Assembly: GCA_934636245.1 (NCBI GenBank)
Contig: CAKUAI010000010.1
Location: forward strand, 77,358 to 141,357
DNA from: an uncultured Coriobacteriales bacterium
GTDB taxonomy: Bacteria; Actinomycetota; Coriobacteriia; Coriobacteriales; UMGS124
Reading direction: 5' to 3'
Length of the DNA: 64,000 nt
How positions within the stretch are numbered: the first letter of the stretch is position 1; each line of letters opens with the position of its first letter. Of the stretch, positions 44,101 to 52,058 are shown piece by piece. Below the pieces are notes generated by a model. The model searched no databases. It saw nothing but the letters and a program-made list of their open reading frames with translations, and had not been told where the DNA came from. The position numbers and the translations under genes were made by a program.

Positions 44101-45771
44101 TTATTCCTGCCTTTCGGGGGCGCAGTCCTGCCCGTCATGGGCGGCCGCGGCATGGGCGGCAACCTCGGCGTCGAGCACGTCGGGCCCAAAGAGGTTGCCC
44201 TGCCCCAGGATGCCGCGGGGGTCGAGGGCGACCTTGGCGCGCGCCATCTCTCGGATGGCCTGCGCGCCGTACATGACCTCGAGGAAGTCGCGCTTGATCT
44301 TGCCTACGCCGTGCTCGGCCGAGACGGCGCCGCCCATGCGGGTGACCTCGCCGGCCCACGACTTGAAGAGCTCCTTGCCGCGTGCATAGTCGGCGGCGTC
44401 GCGCGGAAGCACGTTGACATGCAGGTGGTTGTTGCCGATGTGGCCCCACACGGCGCTCTCCAGACCTGCCTCGGCCAGAGTGGTGCGGTACATCTGCACG
44501 ACCTCGTGCAGGCATGCGTCGGGCACGGACATGTCGCTTCCGAGCTTGGTGATGGTGGGGTCGGTCTTGCGGCGCTCGTCGATGAGCATGTTCACGCTCT
44601 CGGGCACTGCGTGGCGGAAGAAGCGCTGCGCCTCGCGGTCGAGGTCGGTGCGGGCAACCCATGTGCGCGACTCGTCGGCGCCCACCTGTTCCATGAGGTC
44701 GGCTATCTCCCAAAGCTCCTCGTAGGCCTTGTCCTCGCTTTGGCAGACGAGCTCCACGAAGATGCAGCAGCGGGCTCCCTCGGGCGTGACGGGCAGGGTC
44801 GCGAAGGCGCGCGAGGTGGTGCGCTGGTGTGCCAGTATCGCCAGAGCCGCCTCGTCGAAGAACTCCATGGCGCTGGCGCAGGTGATGCGCTCGCGAGCGG
44901 TGCAGGTGAAGTCCATGGCCTGCTGCTCCTGCTCAAAGAAGCAGCTCACGCCCCACGTCACCGCGGGGGCCGCCAGAAGCTCGAGCTCAATCTCGCAGAT
45001 GACGCCCAGGGTGCCGTCGCTGCCCACGAACAGGTCGACTGCGTCCATGCCGGGCGCGGCATAGTAACCCGAGGCGTTCTTCACGGAGGGCATGGTGTAG
45101 GTGGGCACGGGGACCTCGATGTGGCCGCCCTGCTCGGTCGTGAGACTGAGGACGCCGTCATGCTCCTTGACCTGCCCGCGCGTGAGGGCGAGCGTCTGGC
45201 CGCCGGCCAGCACGACGCGAAGGGCGCTCACATGGGGCCTTACCGCGCCGTAGCGAAAGGAACGCGCGCCGCTGGCGTTGCAGGCTACCATGCCGCCGAT
45301 CGTTGCGGACACCTCGGTGGGGTCGGTGGGGAAGAAGACCTCCGGACCCTCCTGGAAGGCATGCCAGGCGGCCATCGACGCGTCGTCGAAGCCCGCGCAG
45401 GGGATGTTCTTGTCGGCAAGGTCGCTGCGCAGCTGCGACAGGACCAGGCCGGGCTGCACGCGCACGAAGAGGCGAGTGGCGCCCCGTCCGTCGTCACAGG
45501 CACGCATGCCCAGGTAGGCGTTCATTTTCGAAAGGTTCATGATGTGTCCGCCCGCCGGCACCGCGCCGGCGGCGAGGCCCGTGCGACCGCCCTGCACGCA
45601 TGCCGGCGTACACGTGCCGCCCTCCTCGTCGAGGCGGGCAAGCTCGGTAAGCACCTGCCGAACGTCGTCGGTCGTGCGAGGAAACGAGATTGTGTCGGCG
45701 TGTCCGCAGCTGCGAGACTCGTCCTTTAGATATTCACCGAATTCCAAGGTGAGCTGTTGAATCTTTGTCAT
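44101..45771 (-). CDS. GlcD-type FAD-linked dehydrogenase, ETF partner (probable lactate dehydrogenase)
   Basis: A 556-residue flavoenzyme. The N-terminal FAD_binding_4 domain shows PACVQGGRTGLAAGAVPAGG; the C-terminal FAD-oxidase domain shows GHIGNNHLHVNVLPRD and SAEHGVGKIKRDFLEVMYG. The family oxidises D-lactate, glycolate or 2-hydroxyglutarate. The order dehydrogenase-etfB-etfA is very like the lctBCD cluster of Acetobacterium woodii, in which lactate oxidation by NAD+ is driven by simultaneous ferredoxin oxidation. Lactate is the best guess for substrate, but no lactate permease or racemase is adjacent. GAGAGGG precedes the start. The upstream region is divergent to the IHF-like gene. Confidence 0.88.
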   Translation of the reverse strand: MTKIQQLTLEFGEYLKDESRSCGHADTISFPRTTDDVRQVLTELARLDEEGGTCTPACVQGGRTGLAAGAVPAGGHIMNLSKMNAYLGMRACDDGRGATRLFVRVQPGLVLSQLRSDLADKNIPCAGFDDASMAAWHAFQEGPEVFFPTDPTEVSATIGGMVACNASGARSFRYGAVRPHVSALRVVLAGGQTLALTRGQVKEHDGVLSLTTEQGGHIEVPVPTYTMPSVKNASGYYAAPGMDAVDLFVGSDGTLGVICEIELELLAAPAVTWGVSCFFEQEQQAMDFTCTARERITCASAMEFFDEAALAILAHQRTTSRAFATLPVTPEGARCCIFVELVCQSEDKAYEELWEIADLMEQVGADESRTWVARTDLDREAQRFFRHAVPESVNMLIDERRKTDPTITKLGSDMSVPDACLHEVVQMYRTTLAEAGLESAVWGHIGNNHLHVNVLPRDAADYARGKELFKSWAGEVTRMGGAVSAEHGVGKIKRDFLEVMYGAQAIREMARAKVALDPRGILGQGNLFGPDVLDAEVAAHAAAAHDGQDCAPERQE

Positions 45772-46053
45772 GGCGCCCTCTCAGTCAAATCTAGCGCTGT
45801 ACGAGGGCTATTATCCGCGCCCGTCGGTGCCGTGCCCGTGCGCGGCGCGTGTTTTTAGGCCAACGTACCTTTTGCGGGACATCCTTTACGTTCCGGAAAC
45901 AATGGATGCTCGCCGTTCGTCGTTTTTAAGGGAAAAATTGCAAACCGCACAGATGATTTTCAGCCATTTTTGATTGAATAGGCAGGTGAAGTATGGCATG
46001 CTATGTGCGCTTCTAGAGCAATCCGCAACCTTTGCACCCCAAGGGAGTTTGTT

Positions 46054-46374
46054 ATGACCAAGAGCAACGTCCCCAACCTCACCACCGCCCAGCGCGCCGA
46101 GGCTCTTGCCAAGGCGGCTCAGGCCCGTCACGATCGCGCCCAGCTGCGCGACGATATCAAGGCCGGCAAGGTCTCCATCGCCGACGTTCTCGAGATGGAC
46201 AACGACATCGCCAAGCGCATGAAGGTCTCCGCCCTCATCGAGTCTGTTCCGGGCTTTGGCGTGGCCAAGACCGTCAAGCTCATGGAGGAGCTCGGCATCT
46301 CCGAGTCCCGCCGCGTTCAGGGCCTGGGCGTGCGTCAGCGCGAGCAGCTCATCGAGCGCCTCGGCGACCGCTAG
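46054..46374 (+). CDS. mihF: Actinobacterial integration host factor-like protein
   Basis: A 106-residue basic protein of the mIHF family. It is helical, with an S13-like H2TH segment (SALIESVPGFGVAKTVKLME, then GISESRRVQGLG). Such proteins bend DNA, organise the nucleoid and are essential in mycobacteria. The N-terminal LTTAQRAEALAKAAQARHDRA is typical. The start at 46054 follows AAGGGAG; the upstream in-frame ATG is not supported. It is monocistronic, with a strong terminator 33 bp after the stop. The gene is usually well conserved in Actinobacteria, often near gmk and rpoZ, which are not present here. Confidence 0.9.
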   Translation: MTKSNVPNLTTAQRAEALAKAAQARHDRAQLRDDIKAGKVSIADVLEMDNDIAKRMKVSALIESVPGFGVAKTVKLMEELGISESRRVQGLGVRQREQLIERLGDR

Positions 46375-46407
46375 TCTTTTGATGCGTTAACCGGCAATTG
46401 TGCACTG

Positions 46408-46441
46408 AAGGGCCGTCCGCCATGCTGCGGGCGGCCCTTTT
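46408..46441 (+). terminator. Intrinsic terminator after the IHF-like gene
   Basis: A 13-bp stem with one wobble pair (46408-46420 with 46427-46439) is followed by TTTT. Confidence 0.88.
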
Positions 46442-46481
46442 ATCATAGCCAGGACCTGGCTAGGGAGAGGAGAGGAGAGTC

Positions 46482-47054
46482 ATGTCCCAGTTGACCGAGA
46501 TCCGCTGGCATGCGCGCGCCGGCCAAGGTGCCGTCACCGCAGCCCAGCTCGTTGCTGAGATTGCCATGGGCAACGGCCGCTACATGCAGGCCATGCCCGA
46601 GTTTGGCCCGGAGCGCACGGGTGCTCCGCTTAAGGCGTACACGCGCCTTGCCGACGAGCCCATCGAAATCCACAACAACGTGGTGAACCCCGACATCGTT
46701 GTCGTCATGGACACCACGCTTCTGGGGCAGGTCGACGTGCTCGAAGGCATGAGCCCCGAGGGCACTGTCATCGTCAACACGCGCAAGAGCCCCGACGAGA
46801 TCCGCGCGGCCCTCAACGTGCCCGCCGGCATCACCGTGGCCTGCGTCGACGCCACCCAGATCGCGCTCGACACCATCGGCCGCAACATCCCCAACACGCC
46901 GCTCGTCGCCGCCATGGCGCGCGTATGCGGGGTCATGACGCTGGACAACGTGCTCGCCCACATCGAGCGTGAGTTCTCCAAGAAGTTCAACGCCAAGGTC
47001 GTTGCCGGCAACCTGGACAGCGTTCGCCGCGCCTATGAGGAGGTCGTCTTCTAA
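46482..47054 (+). CDS. porG: Pyruvate:ferredoxin oxidoreductase gamma subunit
   Basis: A 190-residue gamma subunit of a four-subunit 2-oxoacid:ferredoxin oxidoreductase. The opening WHARAGQGAVTAAQLVAEIA and PEFGPERTGAPLKAYTRL are hallmarks. The complex converts pyruvate and CoA to acetyl-CoA, CO2 and reduced ferredoxin in the cytoplasm. It is first of four genes in the order gamma, delta, alpha, beta. The stop overlaps porD by one base (TAATG). GAGAGGAGAG precedes the ATG. Confidence 0.93.
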   Translation: MSQLTEIRWHARAGQGAVTAAQLVAEIAMGNGRYMQAMPEFGPERTGAPLKAYTRLADEPIEIHNNVVNPDIVVVMDTTLLGQVDVLEGMSPEGTVIVNTRKSPDEIRAALNVPAGITVACVDATQIALDTIGRNIPNTPLVAAMARVCGVMTLDNVLAHIEREFSKKFNAKVVAGNLDSVRRAYEEVVF

Positions 47055-47380
47055 TGAGCTGGGACATTTCCTCCTACGATTCCTGGAAGTATGACGAGAT
47101 TCCGCTGGGCTGTGTGGCTCCCGAGCCCGGCACGTCGCGCCTCGTGCAGACGGGCGGCTGGCGCACCGACCGCCCCGTGTGGGACGCTTCCGTGTGCAAG
47201 AACTGCCTGATTTGCTGGGTGTACTGCCCCGATGCCTCCATCGAGGTCAAGGACGGCCAGATGACGGGCATCGACTACGAGCACTGCAAGGGTTGCGGCG
47301 TGTGCGCCCGCGAGTGCAAGTTCGGCGCCATCTCCATGGTCAACGAGCAGGATGCGAAGCAAAGCGAGGTGCAGGCATAA
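47054..47380 (+). CDS. porD: Pyruvate:ferredoxin oxidoreductase delta subunit
   Basis: A 108-residue ferredoxin-like subunit with two [4Fe-4S] motifs, CKNCLICWVYCPDASI and CKGCGVCARECKFGAI. It carries electrons from the thiamine site to free ferredoxin. It is joined to its neighbours on both sides by one-base TAATG overlaps, which fits equal synthesis of the subunits. Confidence 0.93.
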   Translation: MSWDISSYDSWKYDEIPLGCVAPEPGTSRLVQTGGWRTDRPVWDASVCKNCLICWVYCPDASIEVKDGQMTGIDYEHCKGCGVCARECKFGAISMVNEQDAKQSEVQA

Positions 47381-48552
47381 TGGCAACCCAGACCGTCTTG
47401 GCAGCATCCGGCGACATCATGGTCGCCAACGCGCTGCGCCAGGCTGAGCCCGACGTCATGGCGGCGTACCCCATCACGCCCCAGACCATCATCGTCGAGG
47501 AGTTCGACAAGTTCGTGGCCGACGGCCGCGTGCACACCGAGTACGTCAACGTCGAGAGCGAGCACTCGGCCATGAGCGCCACCATCGGCGCGTCTGCTGC
47601 CGGTTCGCGTGCTGTGACCGCGACCTCCTCGCAGGGCCTTGCGCTCATGTACGAGGAGCTGCCCATCGCCGCCGGCATGCGCCTGCCCATCGTCATGGCC
47701 AACGTCAACCGCACCATCTCGGCACCCATCAACATCCACGCCGACCACTCCGACATCATGGGCGTGCGCGACGCCGGTTGGATCGTGATGTTTGCCGAGA
47801 ATGCCCAGGAGGCCTACGACAACACGGTGTGTGCCTTCCGCATCGCTGAGAACCCCCAGGTCATGCTGCCTGTTCTCACCACGCTCGACGGCTTCACCAC
47901 GAGTCACGCCTATGAGCGCTGCGAGCTCATGGACGACGCCACGGTGGCTGAGTTTGTGGGCACCTACGAGGCGCCTTACGGCCTGCTCACCTCTGCGCAG
48001 CCCATCGCGCACGGCAACTACGCCAACGGCACCATCGTCATGGAGTCCAAGCTGGCGTGCCGCCGCGCCCAGGATGCCGCCAAGCCCGTCATCGACGAGG
48101 TGTTCTCCGCCTGGTCGCAGATCTGCGGTCGCGAGATGGCCTGCGTGCACACCTACGGCATGGAGGACGCCGAGCGCGCCGTCGTCATCATCGGCTCGGC
48201 CGCCGGCACCGTGCGTCACGTGGCCCGTCAGCTGCGCGCCGAGGGCGAGCGCGTGGGCGTCGTGAACATCCGCGTGTTCAGGCCCTTCCCTGCAGAGCAG
48301 CTCGTCGAGGCCCTCAAGGGCTGCTCGGCAGTGGCCGTGCTCGACCGCTCCGAGTCGTTCGGCGGCGTGGGCGGCCCCGTCGCCGCCGAGGTGAAGGCCG
48401 CCATGTATGACGCGGGCCTCACCGTGCCCGTGCGGGCCTACATGTACGGCCTGGGCGGCGCCGACCTCACCTGCCAGATCGTGCGCGACATCTACAACGA
48501 GCTCAAGGACCCCGCAAGCCTGCCCTGCCTTACCTACAAGGGCAACCGCTAA
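47380..48552 (+). CDS. porA: Pyruvate:ferredoxin oxidoreductase alpha subunit
   Basis: A 390-residue alpha subunit. YPITPQT near residue 30 is the pyruvate/CoA-side motif, followed by VESEHSAMSATIGASAAG and HSDIMGVRDAGW, which favour pyruvate over 2-oxoglutarate or branched 2-oxoacids. The C-terminal part shows VLDRSESFGGVGGPV. The true start is the ATG at 47380 overlapping the porD stop, although the frame is open to 47179. porB follows after 16 bp with its own AAAGGAGG site. Confidence 0.93.
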   Translation: MATQTVLAASGDIMVANALRQAEPDVMAAYPITPQTIIVEEFDKFVADGRVHTEYVNVESEHSAMSATIGASAAGSRAVTATSSQGLALMYEELPIAAGMRLPIVMANVNRTISAPINIHADHSDIMGVRDAGWIVMFAENAQEAYDNTVCAFRIAENPQVMLPVLTTLDGFTTSHAYERCELMDDATVAEFVGTYEAPYGLLTSAQPIAHGNYANGTIVMESKLACRRAQDAAKPVIDEVFSAWSQICGREMACVHTYGMEDAERAVVIIGSAAGTVRHVARQLRAEGERVGVVNIRVFRPFPAEQLVEALKGCSAVAVLDRSESFGGVGGPVAAEVKAAMYDAGLTVPVRAYMYGLGGADLTCQIVRDIYNELKDPASLPCLTYKGNR

Positions 48553-48568
48553 GAAAGGAGGACCTGCG

Positions 48569-49516
48569 ATGGCCAACCTCAAGCAACTCTCCGAGCTTCC
48601 CAGCCGTCTGGCCCCGGGTCACCGCCTGTGCGGTGGCTGCGGTGCCTCCATCGCCGTGCGCCAGGTGCTCATGGGCGCCGGCGACACGCCCGTCGTCGTC
48701 TCCAGCGCCACGGGATGCCTGGAGGTCTCCACGACGGTCTACCCGTACAACTCCTGGGACGTCCCCTTCATCCACAACGCCTTCGAGAACTCCGCCGCGA
48801 CCCTGTCGGGCGTTGAGGCCGCTTTCAAGGCTCTCAAGCGCGCCGGCAAGATCGACCCCGACAAGAAGGTCAAGTTCATCGCCTTCGGCGGCGACGGTGG
48901 CACCTACGACATCGGCCTGCAGTCGCTGTCGGGCGCCATGGAGCGCGGCCATGACATGGTGTACGTGTGCTACGACAACGGCGCGTACATGAACACGGGC
49001 ATCCAGCGCTCCGGCGCCACCCCCTACGGCGCCTGGACCACCACCTCCGAGGTGGGCTCGTGCGGCTTGGGCAAAATGCAGCGCCGCAAGGACCTCACGT
49101 CCATCCTCGCCGCGCACCACATCCCCTATATCGCACAGGCTTCCGTCAGCCACTGGCAGGACCTCGTGCGCAAGGCGGAGAAGGCCATCAACACCGACGG
49201 CCCCGCGTTCATCAACGTGCTCGCTCCCTGTCCCCGCGGCTGGCGCATCCCCTTCGACATGACCGTGGAGATCGCGCGCCTGGGCGTGGAGACCAACTTT
49301 TGGCCGCTCTTCGAGGTGGAGAACGGCGTGTGGAGCCTCACCGAGCAACGCCGCGTGAAGCCGGTCGAGGAGTTCCTCAAGCCGCAGGGCCGCTTCAAGC
49401 ACATGTTCAAGCCGGGCAACGAGTGGATGGTTGCCGAGTGCCAGGCCCATGCCGACGCCAACCTGGCATACCTGCGCGCCATGGTAAAGGGCACGCAGCC
49501 CCAGGCGCAGGAGTAA
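48569..49516 (+). CDS. porB: Pyruvate:ferredoxin oxidoreductase beta subunit
   Basis: A 315-residue subunit that binds thiamine diphosphate. RLCGGCGASIAVRQVL provides one cysteine pair for the proximal cluster, and AFGGDGGTYDIGLQSLSGAM with YDNGAYMNTGIQ is the Mg-ThDP motif (GDGG...N). Further cysteines at SSATGCLEVS and in LAPCPRGW complete the cluster site. The start at 48569 follows AAAGGAGG. It is the last gene of the operon and a terminator follows. Confidence 0.94.
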   Translation: MANLKQLSELPSRLAPGHRLCGGCGASIAVRQVLMGAGDTPVVVSSATGCLEVSTTVYPYNSWDVPFIHNAFENSAATLSGVEAAFKALKRAGKIDPDKKVKFIAFGGDGGTYDIGLQSLSGAMERGHDMVYVCYDNGAYMNTGIQRSGATPYGAWTTTSEVGSCGLGKMQRRKDLTSILAAHHIPYIAQASVSHWQDLVRKAEKAINTDGPAFINVLAPCPRGWRIPFDMTVEIARLGVETNFWPLFEVENGVWSLTEQRRVKPVEEFLKPQGRFKHMFKPGNEWMVAECQAHADANLAYLRAMVKGTQPQAQE

Positions 49517-49547
49517 TTGCGCGCCTGCATTAAGACTGGTGATTTTT

Positions 49548-49587
49548 AGGCGGGAACCTGCGGTTTTGCGTGGGTTCCCGCCTTTTT
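49548..49587 (+). terminator. Intrinsic terminator of the por operon
   Basis: AGGCGGGAACC (49548-49558) pairs with GGTTCCCGCCT (49573-49583), followed by TTTTT. Confidence 0.9.
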
Positions 49588-49693
49588 GTGTGCTTGGATA
49601 GAAGGGTGCCCGGCGGGGTACACGGTGCGAACCCCGGGGCACTGCAGGGCGGGCTTTACGGTCTGTTGGGACATGAAGGGTTGGAGGCACGAC

Positions 49694-50602
49694 ATGGCTC
49701 AGGAAGAGAAGAAGGCAGGCGCGGCCGGCAAGGTCGTGCTTGTCATAGTGCTGGCGTTCATCGTCGCGGTGGGCGTGTTTGCAGGCATGGTGTACTCGTC
49801 CTACCAGCGCATCATGCCGTTTGCGTCTCAGATAGAGGCATCGGCTGCGACTATCGGTGAGTGTGCGCAGGCCTACGACGTTGACGGGGTCACCTCGGAG
49901 CTTGCCCAGGTCGACTCCGCGCTTGACGGCATTGCGGCCGAGCTCGATGGGGGCGTGTGGGATGTGGCGGCGTGCGTGCCCGTGCTTGGCGAAGACGTGC
50001 GCGGTGCCCGCACGCTTGTGGCTGTGGGGCAAGACGTCATGGCAAGCATCGTCATGCCGGTGTCCGACGCCGCACAGACGCTGCCTTCCGGCGTGTTGGA
50101 CTCGCTGGGCAAGGGCCTCGTGGGCGCGGCGACGGGTGTCACGGGTGAGTTTGTCCTGTCGGGAGCAAGCGATGTGGCGAATGCATTGGCTGGCATCGAC
50201 GGCATGGTTGAGACGCTGCGTGCAGCGGGTCCCCGTCTTGATGCCGATGCCCAGCAGCTGGCTGCGCTCAGTGACTTCCATTTTGACGAGCTCAACCAGG
50301 CACACGACGAGCTTGCCGGTGTGGTGGACGACCTTGGGAGTGCGCTCGACCAGATCTCGCCTGCGCTTGAAGGCTATGCGAGCGCCAAGCAAGTTGCGAG
50401 CGATGCGGTCGACGCAGCGGGTCAAGTCGCCGGTCAGATTGCCGATGCGGCTGGCCAGGCCCTGGGCGAGGCGGCCGATGCCGTGAACCAGGCCTTCCCT
50501 GAGGCTGCGAAGAAGGCGCAGGATTTTGTGGACGGCGCCAAGGAGTTCGGTGAAGGTGCCAAGAGCTTCGCCGATGGCGTGCGCGACGCGGTTTTGGGCT
50601 AG
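49694..50602 (+). CDS. Membrane-anchored helical protein, DUF4012-like N-terminus
   Basis: A 302-residue protein with one membrane helix at about residues 12-35 (VVLVIVLAFIVAVGVFAG) and an extracytoplasmic, helical rest. AACVPVLGEDVRGARTLVAVG resembles the conserved start of DUF4012 proteins, but the large C-terminal part of that family is absent. The last ~75 residues are Ala-rich amphipathic helix (GQVAGQIADAAGQALGEAAD). The start at 49694 follows TTGGAGG. It converges with tlyA, with 15 bp between stops. The function is unknown; an envelope role is suggested only by topology. Confidence 0.65.
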   Translation: MAQEEKKAGAAGKVVLVIVLAFIVAVGVFAGMVYSSYQRIMPFASQIEASAATIGECAQAYDVDGVTSELAQVDSALDGIAAELDGGVWDVAACVPVLGEDVRGARTLVAVGQDVMASIVMPVSDAAQTLPSGVLDSLGKGLVGAATGVTGEFVLSGASDVANALAGIDGMVETLRAAGPRLDADAQQLAALSDFHFDELNQAHDELAGVVDDLGSALDQISPALEGYASAKQVASDAVDAAGQVAGQIADAAGQALGEAADAVNQAFPEAAKKAQDFVDGAKEFGEGAKSFADGVRDAVLG

Positions 50603-50617
50603 AAGCTGCGCGGAGCG

Positions 50618-51430
50618 TTAGTCATTGAGCTCGGCATGCGCCTCGTGTACGACGCGGGTGATGAGGTCGGCGTTCACACGCCCCTCGTCGCCCGCGCCTT
50701 TTTGTAGGAACATGAGGTACTCGATGTTGCCCTCGGGGCCCTTGATGGGCGAGTGGGTGAGGTCGAGCACGGCAAAGCCTGCCTGTCGGGCTTGCTCGGT
50801 CACGCAGGTGAGCACATCGCGGTGGACCTGCGGGTCTTTGACGACGCCGCGCTTGCCCACGTGCTCGGGGCCTGCCTCGAACTGCGGTTTCACGAGGCAG
50901 ACAGCGTGAGCCCCGGTGTGGATGAGCCCGGCGAGGCTCGGCAGCACCTTGCCTAGGGAGATGAACGAGACGTCCGATCCCAAAAAGTCTGCTTCTGCGC
51001 CGAGGAGCTCGGGGGTGGCCAGGCGGATGTCGAGGCCTTCGAGGCTCGTGACGCGCTCATCTGCCACAAGGCTTTCGTGCAGCTGGTCGTGACCCACGTC
51101 GATGGACCACACGTGCGCCGCGCCTGCCTGAAGCATGCAATCGGTAAAGCCGCCCGTGGAGGCGCCGGCGTCAACGCAGCGCAGGCCACTCAAGTCGATG
51201 TCCCACACCTCGAGCGCGCGTGCCAATTTCAACCCGCCGCGCCCCACGAAGGGGATGGCGCAGCCGCGCACCTCGAGCTTGTCAGCGGGCGTCACCATGG
51301 CGCTCGCCTTGGTGCAGACCTGGCCGTTCACGTAGACGAGGCCCTGTGCGATGGCTGCCTTGGCCTTTTCGCGCGAAGGGCATTTGCCGAGTTTGGCAAG
51401 CACGAGGTCGAGCCGTGCGGTGGGGGTCAT
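50618..51430 (-). CDS. tlyA: TlyA-type rRNA methyltransferase
   Basis: A 270-residue protein with an N-terminal S4 RNA-binding domain (RLDLVLAKLGKCPSREKAKA) and an FtsJ-like methyltransferase domain whose SAM motif is CVDAGASTGGFTDCML near residue 80, followed by VWSIDVGHDQLH. TlyA makes 2'-O-methylcytidines in 16S and 23S rRNA; its loss gives capreomycin resistance in mycobacteria. The start at 51430 follows AAGGAAA. It overlaps the stop of the membrane protein gene upstream by 4 bp (ATGA), so both are one operon. Confidence 0.92.
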   Translation of the reverse strand: MTPTARLDLVLAKLGKCPSREKAKAAIAQGLVYVNGQVCTKASAMVTPADKLEVRGCAIPFVGRGGLKLARALEVWDIDLSGLRCVDAGASTGGFTDCMLQAGAAHVWSIDVGHDQLHESLVADERVTSLEGLDIRLATPELLGAEADFLGSDVSFISLGKVLPSLAGLIHTGAHAVCLVKPQFEAGPEHVGKRGVVKDPQVHRDVLTCVTEQARQAGFAVLDLTHSPIKGPEGNIEYLMFLQKGAGDEGRVNADLITRVVHEAHAELND

Positions 51431-51750
51431 TTCGTTTCCTTCGACGAGGTTTTGGCGCGCATGTGCCATGCGACGATGCGCACGATGATGAAGATGATGG
51501 CGAAGAGGGCGGCGCTGATGTCGGCGACCTCAAGCACGTAGGTGTTGTTCTCAAAGAGGGCGTAGAGCATAACGAGGGTGAACGCGACGGCAAGCGTGCC
51601 ATTTATGACGCTCAGCACCTTGATCAAAATGCGACGGGCCTTGTCGCGCGTGCTTGTGGCCACAAGGAGGCCGTAGAGCAGCGCCGTCACGCCGGCCACG
51701 ACTGCCAGCACGGGCAGCACGCGAATGAGTCTGATGAGCACGTTTACCAT
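51427..51750 (-). CDS. Small membrane protein upstream of tlyA
   Basis: A 107-residue protein with about three membrane helices (VLPVLAVVAGVTALLYGLLV, INGTLAVAFTLVMLYALF and ISAALFAIIFIIVRIVAW) and a short basic C-terminus. The start at 51750 follows GGGAGG; the frame is open further upstream without support. It is coupled to tlyA by an ATGA overlap. The 5' region holds a terminator at 51822-51864, so its transcript either starts after that point or is controlled by it. I do not recognise the family. Confidence 0.75.
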   Translation of the reverse strand: MVNVLIRLIRVLPVLAVVAGVTALLYGLLVATSTRDKARRILIKVLSVINGTLAVAFTLVMLYALFENNTYVLEVADISAALFAIIFIIVRIVAWHMRAKTSSKETK

Positions 51751-51821
51751 GGGGCACCTCCCGCTTGCCGTTTGCATAGGATACTTGATGCGCACTGCCA
51801 CACGCCTGTAAAAGCGGCCAT

Positions 51822-51933
51822 AAAAAAACGAAAGCCGCTCGATTCCTCATCGAACTGGCCTTCGTCCCTTGGGAGGGTGAATGTATAGGCGAGGAAAAGC
51901 CTCGCAATGGGCTGCAATCCTTTGGATGCAACT
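51822..51933 (-). ncRNA. Candidate structured small RNA or attenuator leader
   Basis: On the minus strand a promoter-like pair (see 51940-51967) is followed by about 110 nt rich in hairpins. TGCATCC-AAA-GGATTGCA is the first. GCGAGG-CTTTT-CCTCGC is the second, a perfect 6-bp stem. A small CCC/GGG stem follows. The last is a terminator: CGAAGGCC pairs with GGCTTTCG (51857-51864 with 51829-51836) with an inner CGAT/ATCG stem, then seven T. There is no open frame. It ends 72 bp before the start of the membrane protein-tlyA operon, so it is either a riboswitch-like leader or a free small RNA. No known RNA family was recognised. Confidence 0.45.
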
Positions 51934-51939
51934 GAAGAA

Positions 51940-51967
51940 ATAGTAGCAAGTGTGATATATGCAACAA
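51940..51967 (-). promoter_or_regulatory. Minus-strand promoter for the structured RNA
   Basis: TTGTTG (51967-51962), a 16-bp spacer and TACTAT (51945-51940) give a fair sigma70-type promoter on the minus strand, with a start expected near 51933. It diverges from the regulator promoter, and the TACCAA repeats lie about 30 bp upstream. Confidence 0.45.
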
Positions 51968-51981
51968 TCGAACTGAGTAAA

Positions 51982-52021
51982 TTGCCATATACTCATACCA
52001 AGTTGTACTAACATGTACCAA
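51982..52021 (+). promoter_or_regulatory. Regulator promoter overlapped by TACCAA repeats
   Basis: TTGCCA (51982-51987), an 18-bp spacer and TACTAA (52006-52011) form a promoter for the gene at 52059. TACCAA (51996-52001), TACTAA (52006-52011) and TACCAA (52016-52021) are direct repeats with exact 10-bp spacing that cover the spacer, the -10 box and the expected start. Autorepression by the encoded regulator is the simplest reading. Confidence 0.6.
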
Positions 52022-52058
52022 CTATGCACAGTGTTGAGCGCTAGCCTTGGGAGGGCTT

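Larger units (their letters stand above)
51751..52058. other. Divergent intergenic region of 308 bp
   Basis: It contains, from left to right, the minus-strand terminator and structured RNA, its promoter, and the repeat-covered regulator promoter, all listed separately. The AT content is clearly higher than the flanks. No protein gene is seen. Confidence 0.7.

Noticed and set aside
43414..45729. 771-codon plus-strand open frame opposite the dehydrogenase and etfB genes
   Set aside because: It crosses two genes with clear motifs on the other strand and has no ribosome site or recognisable domain.
46482..49516. 2-oxoglutarate or branched-chain 2-oxoacid:ferredoxin oxidoreductase
   Set aside because: The four-subunit order and the alpha-subunit blocks around HSDIMGVRDAGW fit the pyruvate enzyme better; the alternative is not fully excluded.
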